A DNA stretch of 52,371 nucleotides from an uncultured Lachnospiraceae bacterium (GCA_904395885.1 CAJFOF010000007.1:1-52371), one strand, 5' to 3'. Positions 34,536-42,272 are shown, counted from the first letter of the stretch. The notes: generated by a model from the letters alone, not told the origin. A program made the numbers and translations.

Positions 34536-35132
34536 ATGACTTATACTGAATTTGAACAGAAACTGGCATGCCACTGTGCACCGGCTCTGGCAGGAATTAA
34601 ACCGGCAAATCTGTTTTCGGTCAGAACAGAAGATAGCGGCGGGCTGAGTGAACTTGTGGACAGTTATCAGGAGAGATTTCAAAAGAGAGGAATCTGCTTC
34701 CAGATTCTGTGCAGATGCAGCAGACGAACCTTGGTCATGGTTTACCGGCCCGACATTTTGCAAAAAGATCTGGAGACAGCAGAGGCCAGGGCTCTGCTGA
34801 AACAGTTTGGATACAAAGTCGGAGCACAGGGGACGTCTCTGCATTTGCCGGATCTGTTGGAATTATTGGCCAGACGGATCGAAAAGGGCGGGAATTGCGG
34901 CTTTCCTCATGAAATTGGCTTGTTTTTAGGATATCCTATCGATGATGTTACCGGTTTTATTCAAAATCGGGGGGACAATTATCTATATTCTGGATATTGG
35001 AAGGTCTATTCTGATGTCCAGAAGGCAAAAAGCCAATTTACTCGATATGAAACAGTGAAAGCCGGTATGCTCAGAGCCATGGGGAGGGGCAAAACGATCT
35101 GCCAGATGTTTGGGGTTACCCCGGCAGCTTGA
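34536..35132 (+). CDS. DUF3793 family protein
   Basis: A 198-residue soluble protein recognisable as DUF3793: an N-terminal KLACHCAPALAGIKPANLFS segment, a central EIGLFLGYPIDDVTGFIQNRG motif and an aromatic YWKVYSDVQKAKSQF end. The function is unknown; family members in Clostridia often sit beside flavodoxin or ferrous-iron transport genes. The ATG at 34536 follows GGGAGGAACAAAC. It is followed after 58 bases by a flavodoxin gene. Confidence 0.85.
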   Translation: MTYTEFEQKLACHCAPALAGIKPANLFSVRTEDSGGLSELVDSYQERFQKRGICFQILCRCSRRTLVMVYRPDILQKDLETAEARALLKQFGYKVGAQGTSLHLPDLLELLARRIEKGGNCGFPHEIGLFLGYPIDDVTGFIQNRGDNYLYSGYWKVYSDVQKAKSQFTRYETVKAGMLRAMGRGKTICQMFGVTPAA

Positions 35133-35190
35133 AAATAAAGGGGAAAGGGATCATTGACTTTATAAATATTATATAGTAGGAGGAAAGAAG

Positions 35191-35622
35191 ATGAAAGCAG
35201 GAGTTATTTTCTGGTCAGGAACAGGTAATACCGAGGCGATGGCCGAGGCAGTTGCTGAAGGGATTCGCGCTGCAGGGGCAGAAGCTGATGTCCTTCCGGT
35301 GGCGGCGATAACCGCCGAGGAAGCAGCTGCTTACGATGTCTTGGCTCTGGGGTGCCCGGCCATGGGAGATGAGGAATTGGAAGACAGCGAATTTGAGCCT
35401 TTTTTTGCGGAATTGGAAGGAAAACTTTCTGGAAAGAAAGTAGCCTTATTTGGCTCCCACGAATGGAGTGAAGAGGGCCGCTGGATGGATGAGTGGACTG
35501 AGAGAACCATTAATGATGGAGCCGTTGTCTGCACAGGAGCAGGATTAAAAATTTATTCCGCACCCGATGAAAACGGCCTGGAAAAATGCCGGAATTTGGG
35601 AAAAATCCTGGTTAGCGAATAA
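35191..35622 (+). CDS. flavodoxin
   Basis: A 143-residue FMN-binding electron carrier. The phosphate loop is WSGTGNTEAMAEAV, with the FMN-flanking loops at LGCPAMGDEELEDSEF and FGSHEWSEEGRWM, as in short-chain clostridial flavodoxins. Flavodoxins replace ferredoxin when iron is scarce, agreeing with the DtxR-like operators upstream of the pair. AGGAGGAAAGAAG precedes the ATG. Confidence 0.93.
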   Translation: MKAGVIFWSGTGNTEAMAEAVAEGIRAAGAEADVLPVAAITAEEAAAYDVLALGCPAMGDEELEDSEFEPFFAELEGKLSGKKVALFGSHEWSEEGRWMDEWTERTINDGAVVCTGAGLKIYSAPDENGLEKCRNLGKILVSE

Positions 35623-35628
35623 ATTCAG

Positions 35629-35657
35629 TTGCGTTCCCGTCGTTTGAACGATATAAT
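35629..35657 (+). promoter_or_regulatory. promoter of the AIM24-family gene
   Basis: TTGCGT (35629-35634) and a perfect TATAAT (35652-35657) with 17 bases between, just after the flavodoxin stop. Confidence 0.6.
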
Positions 35658-35685
35658 CGTATTACAAATAAAAAGGAGGGGAACC

Positions 35686-36369
35686 ATGCGTTACAAAATC
35701 GAAGGCGAAACCCTTCCAGTAGTAATTTGTGAACTGGAAGAAGGAGAAAGAATGATTACAGAGAGGGGCTCCATGGCCTGGATGTCCCCCAACATGAAGA
35801 TGGAGACATCTTCAAACGGAGGTATCGGCAAAGTATTTGGTCGTATGTTCTCCGGAGAAGGGCTGTTCCAGAACAATTATACCGCTATGGGAGGGCCGGG
35901 GCTGATCAGCTTTGCATCCAGTTTTCCGGGATCGGTCAAGGCGTTTGAAATTCGGCCCGGTCAGGAACTGGTTCTTCAGAAGAGCGGATTTCTGGCGGCA
36001 GAAGCAGGAGTGGAGCTGTCGATCCATTTCCATAAAAAGATCGGCTCCGGGCTTTTCGGAGGCGAGGGATTTATTCTTCAAAGGCTGTCAGGAAACGGCA
36101 TCGCATTTGCAGAATTTGACGGACACGTAGTAGAATATGAGCTTGGCGCCGGTCAGCAGATTGTAATTGATTCCGGGCATCTGGCGGCTATGACGTCATC
36201 CTGTCAGATGGATATCCAAATGGTTTCCGGCGTAAAGAATATGCTTTTCGGAGGCGAAGGCCTTTTTAACACGGTTATCACCGGCCCGGGCCATGTGTGG
36301 CTTCAGACGATGCCCATCAGCAATGTGGCGGGAGCACTGCTTCCTTATCTGCCAACTTCAAGATCATAG
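35686..36369 (+). CDS. TIGR00266/AIM24 family protein
   Basis: A 227-residue all-beta protein. RYKIEGETLPVVICELEEGE at the start, ITERGSMAWMSPNMKMET and several glycine-rich repeats (FSGEGLFQNNYT, FGGEGFILQRLSG, FGGEGLFNTVITGPG) are typical of TIGR00266/AIM24 proteins, which fold as repeated beta-helix-like units. Bacterial function is unknown. The ATG at 35686 is chosen since AAAAGGAGGGG lies just upstream; nineteen in-frame upstream codons overlap the promoter. Confidence 0.85.
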   Translation: MRYKIEGETLPVVICELEEGERMITERGSMAWMSPNMKMETSSNGGIGKVFGRMFSGEGLFQNNYTAMGGPGLISFASSFPGSVKAFEIRPGQELVLQKSGFLAAEAGVELSIHFHKKIGSGLFGGEGFILQRLSGNGIAFAEFDGHVVEYELGAGQQIVIDSGHLAAMTSSCQMDIQMVSGVKNMLFGGEGLFNTVITGPGHVWLQTMPISNVAGALLPYLPTSRS

Positions 36370-36377
36370 AGATAAAG

Positions 36378-36437
36378 AAAAACAGCGTGGAACTTATTTT
36401 TGCGCCTTTTCAGGCGGAATAGGGCCATGCTGTTTTT
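36378..36437 (+). terminator. terminator after the AIM24-family gene
   Basis: AAAAACAGCGTGG (36378-36390) pairs with CCATGCTGTTTTT (36425-36437) with one G-U; an inner GCGCC/GGCG hairpin sits in the loop. The 3' arm supplies the T tract. Confidence 0.8.
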
Positions 36438-36462
36438 GACGAATGCACCCGAAAAAATATGG

Positions 36463-36492
36463 TTGCGTCTGCCATGGTTCCTATTATATAAT
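36463..36492 (+). promoter_or_regulatory. promoter of the small-protein/TPR pair
   Basis: TTGCGT (36463-36468) and TATAAT (36487-36492) with an 18-base spacer. Confidence 0.6.
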
Positions 36493-36547
36493 AAGAACTG
36501 GCCACAGTGCCAGTAAATACTGGCGGAAAGGTACAAAAGGAGAAAAA

Positions 36548-36697
36548 ATGGGAGATTCAGTAATTAACTTTGAAGAAGAGATCAGCCGCTTCAAACCGAG
36601 CATGGATGTGGAGGAAGTGGAGGACGCCATTGTGAAAAGCGATCTGACGGATATGACAGATATCATGATGGAAATGATCAAGGAAGTCAGGGAATAA
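36548..36697 (+). CDS. 49-residue acidic protein, unknown
   Basis: A short, strongly acidic, helical protein (SVINFEEEISRFKPSMDVEE, then DAIVKSDLTDMTDIMMEMIK). AAAGGAGAAAAA precedes the ATG at 36548; a longer frame upstream runs through the promoter and is not credible. It ends one base before the TPR membrane-protein gene, so the two are cotranscribed and perhaps interact. No family recognised. Confidence 0.7.
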   Translation: MGDSVINFEEEISRFKPSMDVEEVEDAIVKSDLTDMTDIMMEMIKEVRE

Positions 36698-36698
36698 C

Positions 36699-38171
36699 AT
36701 GGCTATGGATTATGTAAGACGAAATCGCCAGATTGCCAACAGCTTTTACAATCTGGGACTGGAAAAAGCGAATATCAGAGATCTGTCCGGGGCAGTAGAG
36801 TGCCTGAAAAAGAGTCTGCATTTTGACAAGTACCAGATGGATGCCAGAAACCTGCTGGGTCTGATCTACTACGAAATGGGAGAGGTAGCGGATGCATTGG
36901 TGCAGTGGGTCATCAGCACCAATCTGAAGCCGACGGACAATCCGGCAGACCGGTATCTGGATGAGATTCAGAGAAAACCGGGCCGTTTGGAAGTGGTCAG
37001 CCAGAATGTGAAGAAGTACAATCAGGCCCTCTGGTATGCCCAGCATGACAGTGACGACCTGGCGATCCTGCAGCTTACCAGGGTGGTGGAGGAGAATCCG
37101 CATTTTGTGAAAGCTCATCTTCTGCTGGCAGTCCTTTATATGTACCATGAGGATTTTCCGAAAGCCGGACATTCCCTGTACAAGGTGCTCCAGATCGACA
37201 AAAACAACCCAAAGGCCCAGTGGTATATGTCGATCGTGAAAAAGAATACGGGAAAAGCAGAGGTAGAAAAGAGAAAATTAAAAAATGCTTTTTCTCATCA
37301 CAAAATGCAGGATGATGATGTGATTATGCCGCCATCTTACAAAGAAAATACGGGATGGCAGAGTGTCCTGAATATTTTGGCAGGACTCATTCTGGGAATG
37401 ATGGTCATCTATTTTTTGGTCATGCCTGCAAACACCAGGGCGCTGAACAATGAACATAACGACGAGATCATCACATACAGCCAGAAGCTGAATGCCAAAA
37501 ATCAGGAGCTGGAATCTCTGCAGGCTTCCTACGACGAGCTGCAGGCCAGAGCGGATGAGATGGAGAGCCGGCTTTCCACCATTGAAGGGGACAACAGCCA
37601 GGTGCTGGCTCAGTATCAGACGCTGATCGGGATTTTGCAGGCCTATCGGAGTAACGATATTCTGTCAGTGGCAAGACTGTATGTGGATTTGGATACTTCC
37701 CTGATCACGGACGAGAGTATTCTGGCGATTGCCGATGCGGTAAAGACGGACATGGAGACCAATGGCTACCAGCTTTTGGAAAATCTGGGAACGCAGGCGT
37801 GGAATGCAGGTCGCCAGGACGAGGCGGCGGAATATTACCAGAAGAGTCTGGAAGTACAGCCCAACAATCCGTCGGCTACTTATCTGCTGGGAAGGCTCTA
37901 TCAGAGTCAGGGAAATTCAGACTTGGCCAGAGAGTATTTCACCAGAATCATAACGGAGTTTCCGGAGAGCGACCAAGCCAGCCAGGCAGAAAATGCGCTG
38001 GCTCAGTTGGGACCGGCTTCCAACGCAGTAGGAGCGTCGGACGTTCAGGCTGAGACGGAGCCGCAGGAAACCGGAGAATCCGAGACCGGGGAGGCATTGA
38101 CAGAATCTATCCCGGAAGAAACCGAACAGACAGAAGAGACACAGGCCGAGGAGACAGAGGCTGTTCAGTAG
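36699..38171 (+). CDS. membrane-anchored TPR protein
   Basis: A 490-residue protein in four parts. Residues 1-190 hold TPR-like repeats (NSFYNLGLEKANIRDLSGAV, LLAVLYMYHEDFPKAGHSLY). A single transmembrane helix lies at about 219-243 (VLNILAGLILGMMVIYFLVM). A coiled coil follows (about 250-300, LNAKNQELESLQASYDELQA). The outer part carries more TPRs (GRQDEAAEYYQKSLEVQPNN, GNSDLAREYFTRIITEFPES) and an acidic Glu/Thr-rich tail. With no signal peptide, the N-terminal TPR domain should be cytoplasmic and the C-terminal one outside. It may link an internal and a wall-side partner; the function is unknown. Confidence 0.8.
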   Translation: MAMDYVRRNRQIANSFYNLGLEKANIRDLSGAVECLKKSLHFDKYQMDARNLLGLIYYEMGEVADALVQWVISTNLKPTDNPADRYLDEIQRKPGRLEVVSQNVKKYNQALWYAQHDSDDLAILQLTRVVEENPHFVKAHLLLAVLYMYHEDFPKAGHSLYKVLQIDKNNPKAQWYMSIVKKNTGKAEVEKRKLKNAFSHHKMQDDDVIMPPSYKENTGWQSVLNILAGLILGMMVIYFLVMPANTRALNNEHNDEIITYSQKLNAKNQELESLQASYDELQARADEMESRLSTIEGDNSQVLAQYQTLIGILQAYRSNDILSVARLYVDLDTSLITDESILAIADAVKTDMETNGYQLLENLGTQAWNAGRQDEAAEYYQKSLEVQPNNPSATYLLGRLYQSQGNSDLAREYFTRIITEFPESDQASQAENALAQLGPASNAVGASDVQAETEPQETGESETGEALTESIPEETEQTEETQAEETEAVQ

Positions 38172-38183
38172 ATCAGAAAAAAA

Positions 38184-38221
38184 GGCACTACGAAAGAGAA
38201 ATTTTTCGCAGTGTCTTTTTT
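38184..38221 (+). terminator. terminator after the TPR gene
   Basis: GGCACTACGAAA pairs with TTTCGCAGTGTC (one mismatch, one G-U) and is followed by TTTTTT at 38216-38221. Confidence 0.8.
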
Positions 38222-38267
38222 GTGTATAAATCTTCCCTGAAAGGGAATAATAGAGAGGAGAGATTTT

Positions 38268-38609
38268 GTGTTGGAAGTACCATTTATTTATGAGGCAAAG
38301 GGGCAGGTATTAATCATCCATCTGCCAAAAGAACTGGATCACCATAATTGCAGGAGTCTGAAGTATGAGACAGACCTTTTGCTGGCAGAAAATTATATTA
38401 CGAGAATCGTCTTTGATTTTACCAGGACAGAATTTATGGATTCTTCCGGAATAGGCGTTCTGCTGAACCGCTATAAGCAGATGGCCGGAAGCGGAGGCCA
38501 GGTAACGCTGTACGGCGCTGGACCGCAGGTACACAGAATCTTGACCGTAGCGGGGCTGGCCAGACTGGTTCCAAGCTATGAAACAAAAGAGGCGGCCCTG
38601 GTGGGCTAG
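38268..38609 (+). CDS. spoIIAA: anti-sigma F factor antagonist
   Basis: A 113-residue STAS-domain protein. FMDSSGIGVLLNRYK contains the Ser59-Ser60 pair; one of these is the site phosphorylated by SpoIIAB. When dephosphorylated it binds SpoIIAB and frees sigma F in the forespore. The start is GTG with GAGAGGAGAG upstream. It is the first gene of the classical spoIIA operon. Confidence 0.95.
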   Translation: MLEVPFIYEAKGQVLIIHLPKELDHHNCRSLKYETDLLLAENYITRIVFDFTRTEFMDSSGIGVLLNRYKQMAGSGGQVTLYGAGPQVHRILTVAGLARLVPSYETKEAALVG

Positions 38610-38621
38610 AAAGGGGAAAAG

Positions 38622-39038
38622 ATGGAAGAGATGAAATTGGAGATGGACAGCCTGTCTTCAAATGAAGAATTTGCCAGGGTGGTGGTGGCTGTATTTATGA
38701 GTCGGCTCAACCCCACTCTGGAAGAGATCGATGATGTGAAGACCGCGGTGTCGGAGGCCGTTACCAATGCGGTAATACACGGTTATCAGAACAAGCCGGG
38801 GAAAATTTACATAGAAGCGGCGATAGAGGAAAACACGCTGACAGTAACAGTGGAAGACAGAGGAGTCGGGATCGCTAATTTAAAGCAGGCTATGGAGCCG
38901 ATGTATACCTCCGATTCTTCAGGAGAACGTTCCGGTATGGGATTTTCTTTTATGGAAGCGTTTATGGATCAGGTTCAGGTGGAGACCCAGCCGGGAAAGG
39001 GAACCAGAGTGACGATGAAGAAACGCGTAGCCGGGTGA
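38622..39038 (+). CDS. spoIIAB: anti-sigma F factor / serine kinase
   Basis: A 138-residue GHKL-fold kinase that binds and inhibits sigma F and phosphorylates SpoIIAA. The N-box is EAVTNAVIHGY, the G1 box is VEDRGVGI and the G2 region is GERSGMGFSFM. It lies 12 bases after spoIIAA and 4 bases before sigF, the usual tight arrangement. Confidence 0.96.
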   Translation: MEEMKLEMDSLSSNEEFARVVVAVFMSRLNPTLEEIDDVKTAVSEAVTNAVIHGYQNKPGKIYIEAAIEENTLTVTVEDRGVGIANLKQAMEPMYTSDSSGERSGMGFSFMEAFMDQVQVETQPGKGTRVTMKKRVAG

Positions 39039-39042
39039 ATTT

Positions 39043-39756
39043 ATGGAAGAAACAATAAAATTAATAAAGGAGGCTCACGCAGGGGATAAAGAAGCCAGAG
39101 ACAGGCTGGTCACAGAAAATATGGGGCTTGTCTGGAGCATTGTGCGCCGGTTTTCCGGGAGAGGTCACGAGTTGGAAGATCTGTTTCAGATCGGCAGTAT
39201 TGGCCTTTTAAAGGCCATCGACAAATTTGATCCGTCTTTTGAAGTTAGATTTTCTACCTACGCTGTTCCTATGATCACCGGAGAGATAAAGCGATTCCTG
39301 AGGGATGATGGAATGATCAAGGTCAGCAGGTCTCTAAAAGAAATGAGCGTCAGAATTCAGTCAGCCAGAGAGAGCATGACTTATGACCTGGGGAGGGAAC
39401 CGACTCTGGATGAAATTGCACAGAAACTGGAAATCAGCAGAGAAGAAGTGGCGGCGTCTCTTGAGGCAAGGGCAGAGATAGAATCGATCTACAGGCCTGT
39501 AGGCGATGCGTCGGATACCAACACCTGCCTGCTGGACAAATTGGAAGAAAAAAACAATGGCCAGGAGAAGGTGCTGGACCGGATTGTTCTGGAAACGCTT
39601 CTGAGCGGTTTGAACGATCAGGAAAAAGATATTATTTTGAGGCGGTATTATTACAGCCAGACCCAGGCCGAGATCGCCTCTGTCCTGCATATATCGCAGG
39701 TACAGGTCTCACGGCTGGAAAAACGGATTCTAAAGAAAATGCGGGAACAGCTATAA
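39043..39756 (+). CDS. sigF: RNA polymerase sporulation sigma factor F
   Basis: A 237-residue forespore-specific sigma factor. Region 2 is intact (LVTENMGLVWSIVRRFSGRG, DLFQIGSIGLLKAIDKFDPS, RFSTYAVPMITGEIKRFLRD), region 3 follows (REPTLDEIAQKLEISREEVA), and region 4.2 is QTQAEIASVLHISQVQVSRL. It heads the early forespore programme and is held by SpoIIAB until release. It is the last gene of the spoIIA operon; the spoVA genes follow after a structured gap. Confidence 0.97.
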   Translation: MEETIKLIKEAHAGDKEARDRLVTENMGLVWSIVRRFSGRGHELEDLFQIGSIGLLKAIDKFDPSFEVRFSTYAVPMITGEIKRFLRDDGMIKVSRSLKEMSVRIQSARESMTYDLGREPTLDEIAQKLEISREEVAASLEARAEIESIYRPVGDASDTNTCLLDKLEEKNNGQEKVLDRIVLETLLSGLNDQEKDIILRRYYYSQTQAEIASVLHISQVQVSRLEKRILKKMREQL

Positions 39757-39790
39757 AGCCGCCAGTAAGAACTGGAAACGGACTCTCACG

Positions 39791-39893
39791 CTCCACATAC
39801 ATAAATACGGTCTATCTGGGATATCCTATTCTTAGAGATATCACGCAGAAAGGGATGTGATTCAGATGAATACCGTAAAATATGTATGTGGAG
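39791..39893 (+). promoter_or_regulatory. long-range hairpin spanning the sigF-spoVA junction
   Basis: CTCCACATACATA (39791-39803) is a perfect 13-base complement of TATGTATGTGGAG (39881-39893). Inside, ACGGT (39807-39811) pairs with ACCGT (39872-39876), and GATATC (39820-39825) can pair with GATATC (39837-39842). The right arm covers codons of the small ORF that starts at 39866, so the whole initiation region is enclosed. There is no T tract, so it is not an ordinary terminator. It may limit translation or mark RNA processing. Confidence 0.6.
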
Positions 39894-40024
39894 TTTTGTT
39901 TTTGCTGGTCTGTCTGGGGCTGACAGGAGCCATTGTCTGGTACTGCATGTTTGAGCTGCCTGGACAGACGGTGGAGCAGGGGACTCTGGTGTTCCGCACC
40001 ATGACAGGCGGGATGGCGATATGA
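39866..40024 (+). CDS. 52-residue single-pass membrane peptide upstream of spoVAA
   Basis: A short ORF with AAAGGGA ten bases before the ATG. It encodes one hydrophobic helix (VCGVLFLLVCLGLTGAIVWY) near the N-terminus and a polar tail. Its stop overlaps the spoVAA start by four bases (ATGA), a strong sign of coupled translation. It is not a known SpoVA protein and is too small for usual gene callers. The start region is enclosed by a long hairpin. Confidence 0.65.
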   Translation: MNTVKYVCGVLFLLVCLGLTGAIVWYCMFELPGQTVEQGTLVFRTMTGGMAI

Positions 40025-40653
40025 GCTCAAGCCCCGTTCTGTATATAAACATCCGTCAGATTACGGAGGTTCACCACAAAGATATCCGGTTAATAGATGT
40101 AGCTGACCTTAACTGCACGGATCCGGAACTGGAAAATAAGTGCCGCTGCCTCAGGATAAAAACGATTAAACAAGATAAACCCAAGCGCTATATGGAAAGC
40201 ATTATGCCGGTCCTTCAGAAGCTCCAGGAGTTGGATAATCGCCTTCAGATATCCAATTTAGGCGAGACAGATTTCATCATAGACTACCAGCCGCCTAAAA
40301 AGCCGGCTTTGGCATGGCAGTGGCTCAAAACGATTTTTGTCTGTGGAATCTGTTTCAGCGGGGCAGCTTTTGCCATCATGACATTTAACAATGACGTAAA
40401 TGTGACTTCCGTGTTTGGGGAGATCTATCTGTTGGTAATGGGACAGGAGGCCGACGGCGCGACGGCCCTGGAGATTTCTTATTCCGTTGGACTGGCTCTA
40501 GGAATCCTGATCTTTTTTAATCATTTTGCAAAATGGAAAATGAATTCGGATCCAACGCCCCTTGAGGTGGAGATGCGCCTGTATGAAGAAAATATCAGCA
40601 AAACTCTGATCCAGAACGATGAGAGAAAGGAGCAGGACATTGATGCTCATTAA
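40021..40653 (+). CDS. spoVAA: stage V sporulation protein AA
   Basis: A 210-residue membrane protein of the SpoVA dipicolinic-acid channel system. The soluble N-terminal domain (VLYINIRQITEVHHKDIRLIDVADL) is followed by two transmembrane helices (about 100-120 and 155-175). SpoVA proteins load Ca-dipicolinate into the forespore and release it at germination. It overlaps the small membrane-peptide gene by four bases and spoVAB by eleven. Confidence 0.9.
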   Translation: MSSSPVLYINIRQITEVHHKDIRLIDVADLNCTDPELENKCRCLRIKTIKQDKPKRYMESIMPVLQKLQELDNRLQISNLGETDFIIDYQPPKKPALAWQWLKTIFVCGICFSGAAFAIMTFNNDVNVTSVFGEIYLLVMGQEADGATALEISYSVGLALGILIFFNHFAKWKMNSDPTPLEVEMRLYEENISKTLIQNDERKEQDIDAH

Positions 40654-41116
40654 ACAGTTAGTCTTGTGGTTTATCGGGCTGTCTGCCGGGGGAATCATCG
40701 CAGCCGGAGTGTTTGCCTTTCTGGCCATCATCGGCGTGTTTCCCAGAGTCATCGGTAAGACTGGAACCAAGGGGCATATTCTGCTCTATGAGACTGTAAT
40801 CATTTCGGGCGGGATTCTGGGAAATCTCCTTGATCTGTATGAGTTTCCGGTGCCAGTGGCGGAAAAAGCGGCTCTCATTTTAGGCCCTGAGAGAGGCCGC
40901 CTTATAGGAGAAATTCTTCTGGGAGCATTTGGAGTATTTACCGGGATCTTTGTAGGCTGCCTTGCCATGTCTCTGGCCGAGACATTAAAAGCGATGCCGG
41001 TCATTTGCCGGAGAATCCGGCTGTCGGTAGGGCTTCAGTACTTGATTCTATCCATCGGACTTGGAAAACTGACAGGCTCCCTTTTGTTCTTTTTAACAGG
41101 GATGGGAGAAAGCTGA
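40643..41116 (+). CDS. spoVAB: stage V sporulation protein AB
   Basis: A 157-residue membrane protein with about four helices, including the family segment GIIAAGVFAFLAIIGVFPRV and LLGAFGVFTGIFVGCLAMSL. The ATG at 40643 is preceded by AAAGGAGCAGGAC and overlaps spoVAA by eleven bases; a start eight codons upstream is less credible. It is part of the SpoVA channel. Confidence 0.9.
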   Translation: MLIKQLVLWFIGLSAGGIIAAGVFAFLAIIGVFPRVIGKTGTKGHILLYETVIISGGILGNLLDLYEFPVPVAEKAALILGPERGRLIGEILLGAFGVFTGIFVGCLAMSLAETLKAMPVICRRIRLSVGLQYLILSIGLGKLTGSLLFFLTGMGES

Positions 41117-41133
41117 ATAAGGAGGAACTCAGG

Positions 41134-41592
41134 ATGGAAGTGACAAAAAAAGCATACAATGAGTATGTAAAAAAAGTTACACCTACAAATAACATGTGGC
41201 TGGATGTAGCGAAAGCATTTTTGGTGGGCGGCACGATCTGCACAGTCGGCCAGGGGCTGACAAATCTGTTCCTGTCCCGCGGTATAGAAAAAGATGCCGC
41301 CAGCGCATGGACGCTGCTGTGTCTGATCGCCGCAAGTATTTTGCTGACAGGCCTGAATATTTACCCGAAGATTGTAAAACACGGAGGGGCAGGAGCGCTG
41401 GTTCCTATCACCGGATTTGCCAATTCAGTGGCAGCTCCGGCTATCGAATTCCGGGCTGAGGGCCAGGTATTCGGAATCGGTGTCAAGATCTTCACCATTG
41501 CCGGCCCGGTAATTTTGTATGGAACCCTGGCAAGCTGGGTGTTGGGACTGGTGTATTGGATCGGAGGAATGATGGGGATTGTGAAAATTTGA
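41134..41592 (+). CDS. spoVAC: stage V sporulation protein AC
   Basis: A 152-residue membrane protein. The N-terminal VTPTNNMWLDVAKAFLVGGT and the conserved GFANSVAAPAIEFRAEGQVF segment identify SpoVAC, which in Bacillus behaves as a mechanosensitive channel for dipicolinic acid. AAGGAGG lies nine bases before the ATG at 41134. The family normally has spoVAD and spoVAE directly downstream; here a TetR gene follows instead. Confidence 0.95.
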   Translation: MEVTKKAYNEYVKKVTPTNNMWLDVAKAFLVGGTICTVGQGLTNLFLSRGIEKDAASAWTLLCLIAASILLTGLNIYPKIVKHGGAGALVPITGFANSVAAPAIEFRAEGQVFGIGVKIFTIAGPVILYGTLASWVLGLVYWIGGMMGIVKI

Positions 41593-41599
41593 GATGACC

Positions 41600-41641
41600 T
41601 TGACAGTGCGACATGTTTCCGATATAATGAACAATGTTCAT
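41600..41641 (+). promoter_or_regulatory. consensus promoter and palindromic operator of the TetR gene
   Basis: A perfect TTGACA (41600-41605), 17-base spacer and TATAAT (41623-41628) are followed by ATGAACAATGTTCAT (41627-41641), a perfect palindrome overlapping the -10 box. A second copy of the same pattern lies at 42313-42327. Autorepression is very likely. Confidence 0.8.
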
Positions 41642-41655
41642 GTTGAGGTGATTGG

Positions 41656-42213
41656 ATGAATGCAGTAGCAACGTCAAAAGAAGAAATTTTGAAAACCAGC
41701 CGGGAGCTGATTCAGCAGCAGGGCTGGTCAGCCATCAACATTCGCGCCGTAGCGACGGCATGCGGGGTATCAGTAGGATGCATTTATAACTATTTTGATT
41801 CAAAAACGGCGCTGGTGAGTGCCACGGTAGAAAGTGTCTGGTGTGAGATTTTCCACCGTCCGGAGAATGGGGCTGTATTTCGGGATATTCAGACTTGTAT
41901 TGTTTGGATGTATGAGCGCATGGAATACGGCTGCAAGCAATATCCTGGATTTTTTACGCTCCATTCCCTGGGCTTTATGGGAGAAGATAAGTCAGATGGA
42001 AAACGGCGAATGCAGCAGACCTGGCAGCATATTTTAGATGGGCTGTGTTCGGTTCTGAAAAGCGATGTCAGAATACGGAGTGATGCCTTTACAGAGCAGT
42101 TTACAGAGGAAAAATTTGCGGATGTCTTGTTTTCACTTATGCTGTCTGCATTGCTGCGGCAGGACTATGACCCTTCCCCCGTGCTGGAGATCGTTGGAAG
42201 AATCCTCTATTAA
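41656..42213 (+). CDS. TetR/AcrR family transcriptional regulator
   Basis: A 185-residue regulator. The N-terminal helix-turn-helix is AINIRAVATACGVSVGCIYNYFDSKTALV (residues about 25-53, the usual TetR pattern); the C-terminal ligand-binding helices are unspecific. TTGAGGTGATTGG precedes the ATG. Palindromes of the form TGAAC-n5-GTTCA flank the gene before and after, so it probably controls itself and the two membrane-protein genes downstream. The ligand is unknown. Confidence 0.88.
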   Translation: MNAVATSKEEILKTSRELIQQQGWSAINIRAVATACGVSVGCIYNYFDSKTALVSATVESVWCEIFHRPENGAVFRDIQTCIVWMYERMEYGCKQYPGFFTLHSLGFMGEDKSDGKRRMQQTWQHILDGLCSVLKSDVRIRSDAFTEQFTEEKFADVLFSLMLSALLRQDYDPSPVLEIVGRILY

Positions 42214-42272
42214 ATGAACATGTCGCTGATGCAATCGAAGGCCACATCGGCCCTTGACAGAGCTTTCGCAGC

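Noticed and set aside
39773-39802. Sigma G/F-type promoter before the spoVA genes
   Set aside because: TGGAAA and CATACATA are at 16-base spacing but match the forespore consensus poorly, so no call is made.
42254-42259. TTGACA as the -35 box of the membrane-protein operon
   Set aside because: No -10 box at 16-18 bases, and a terminator follows directly; the likely -10 at 42333-42338 is too distant.
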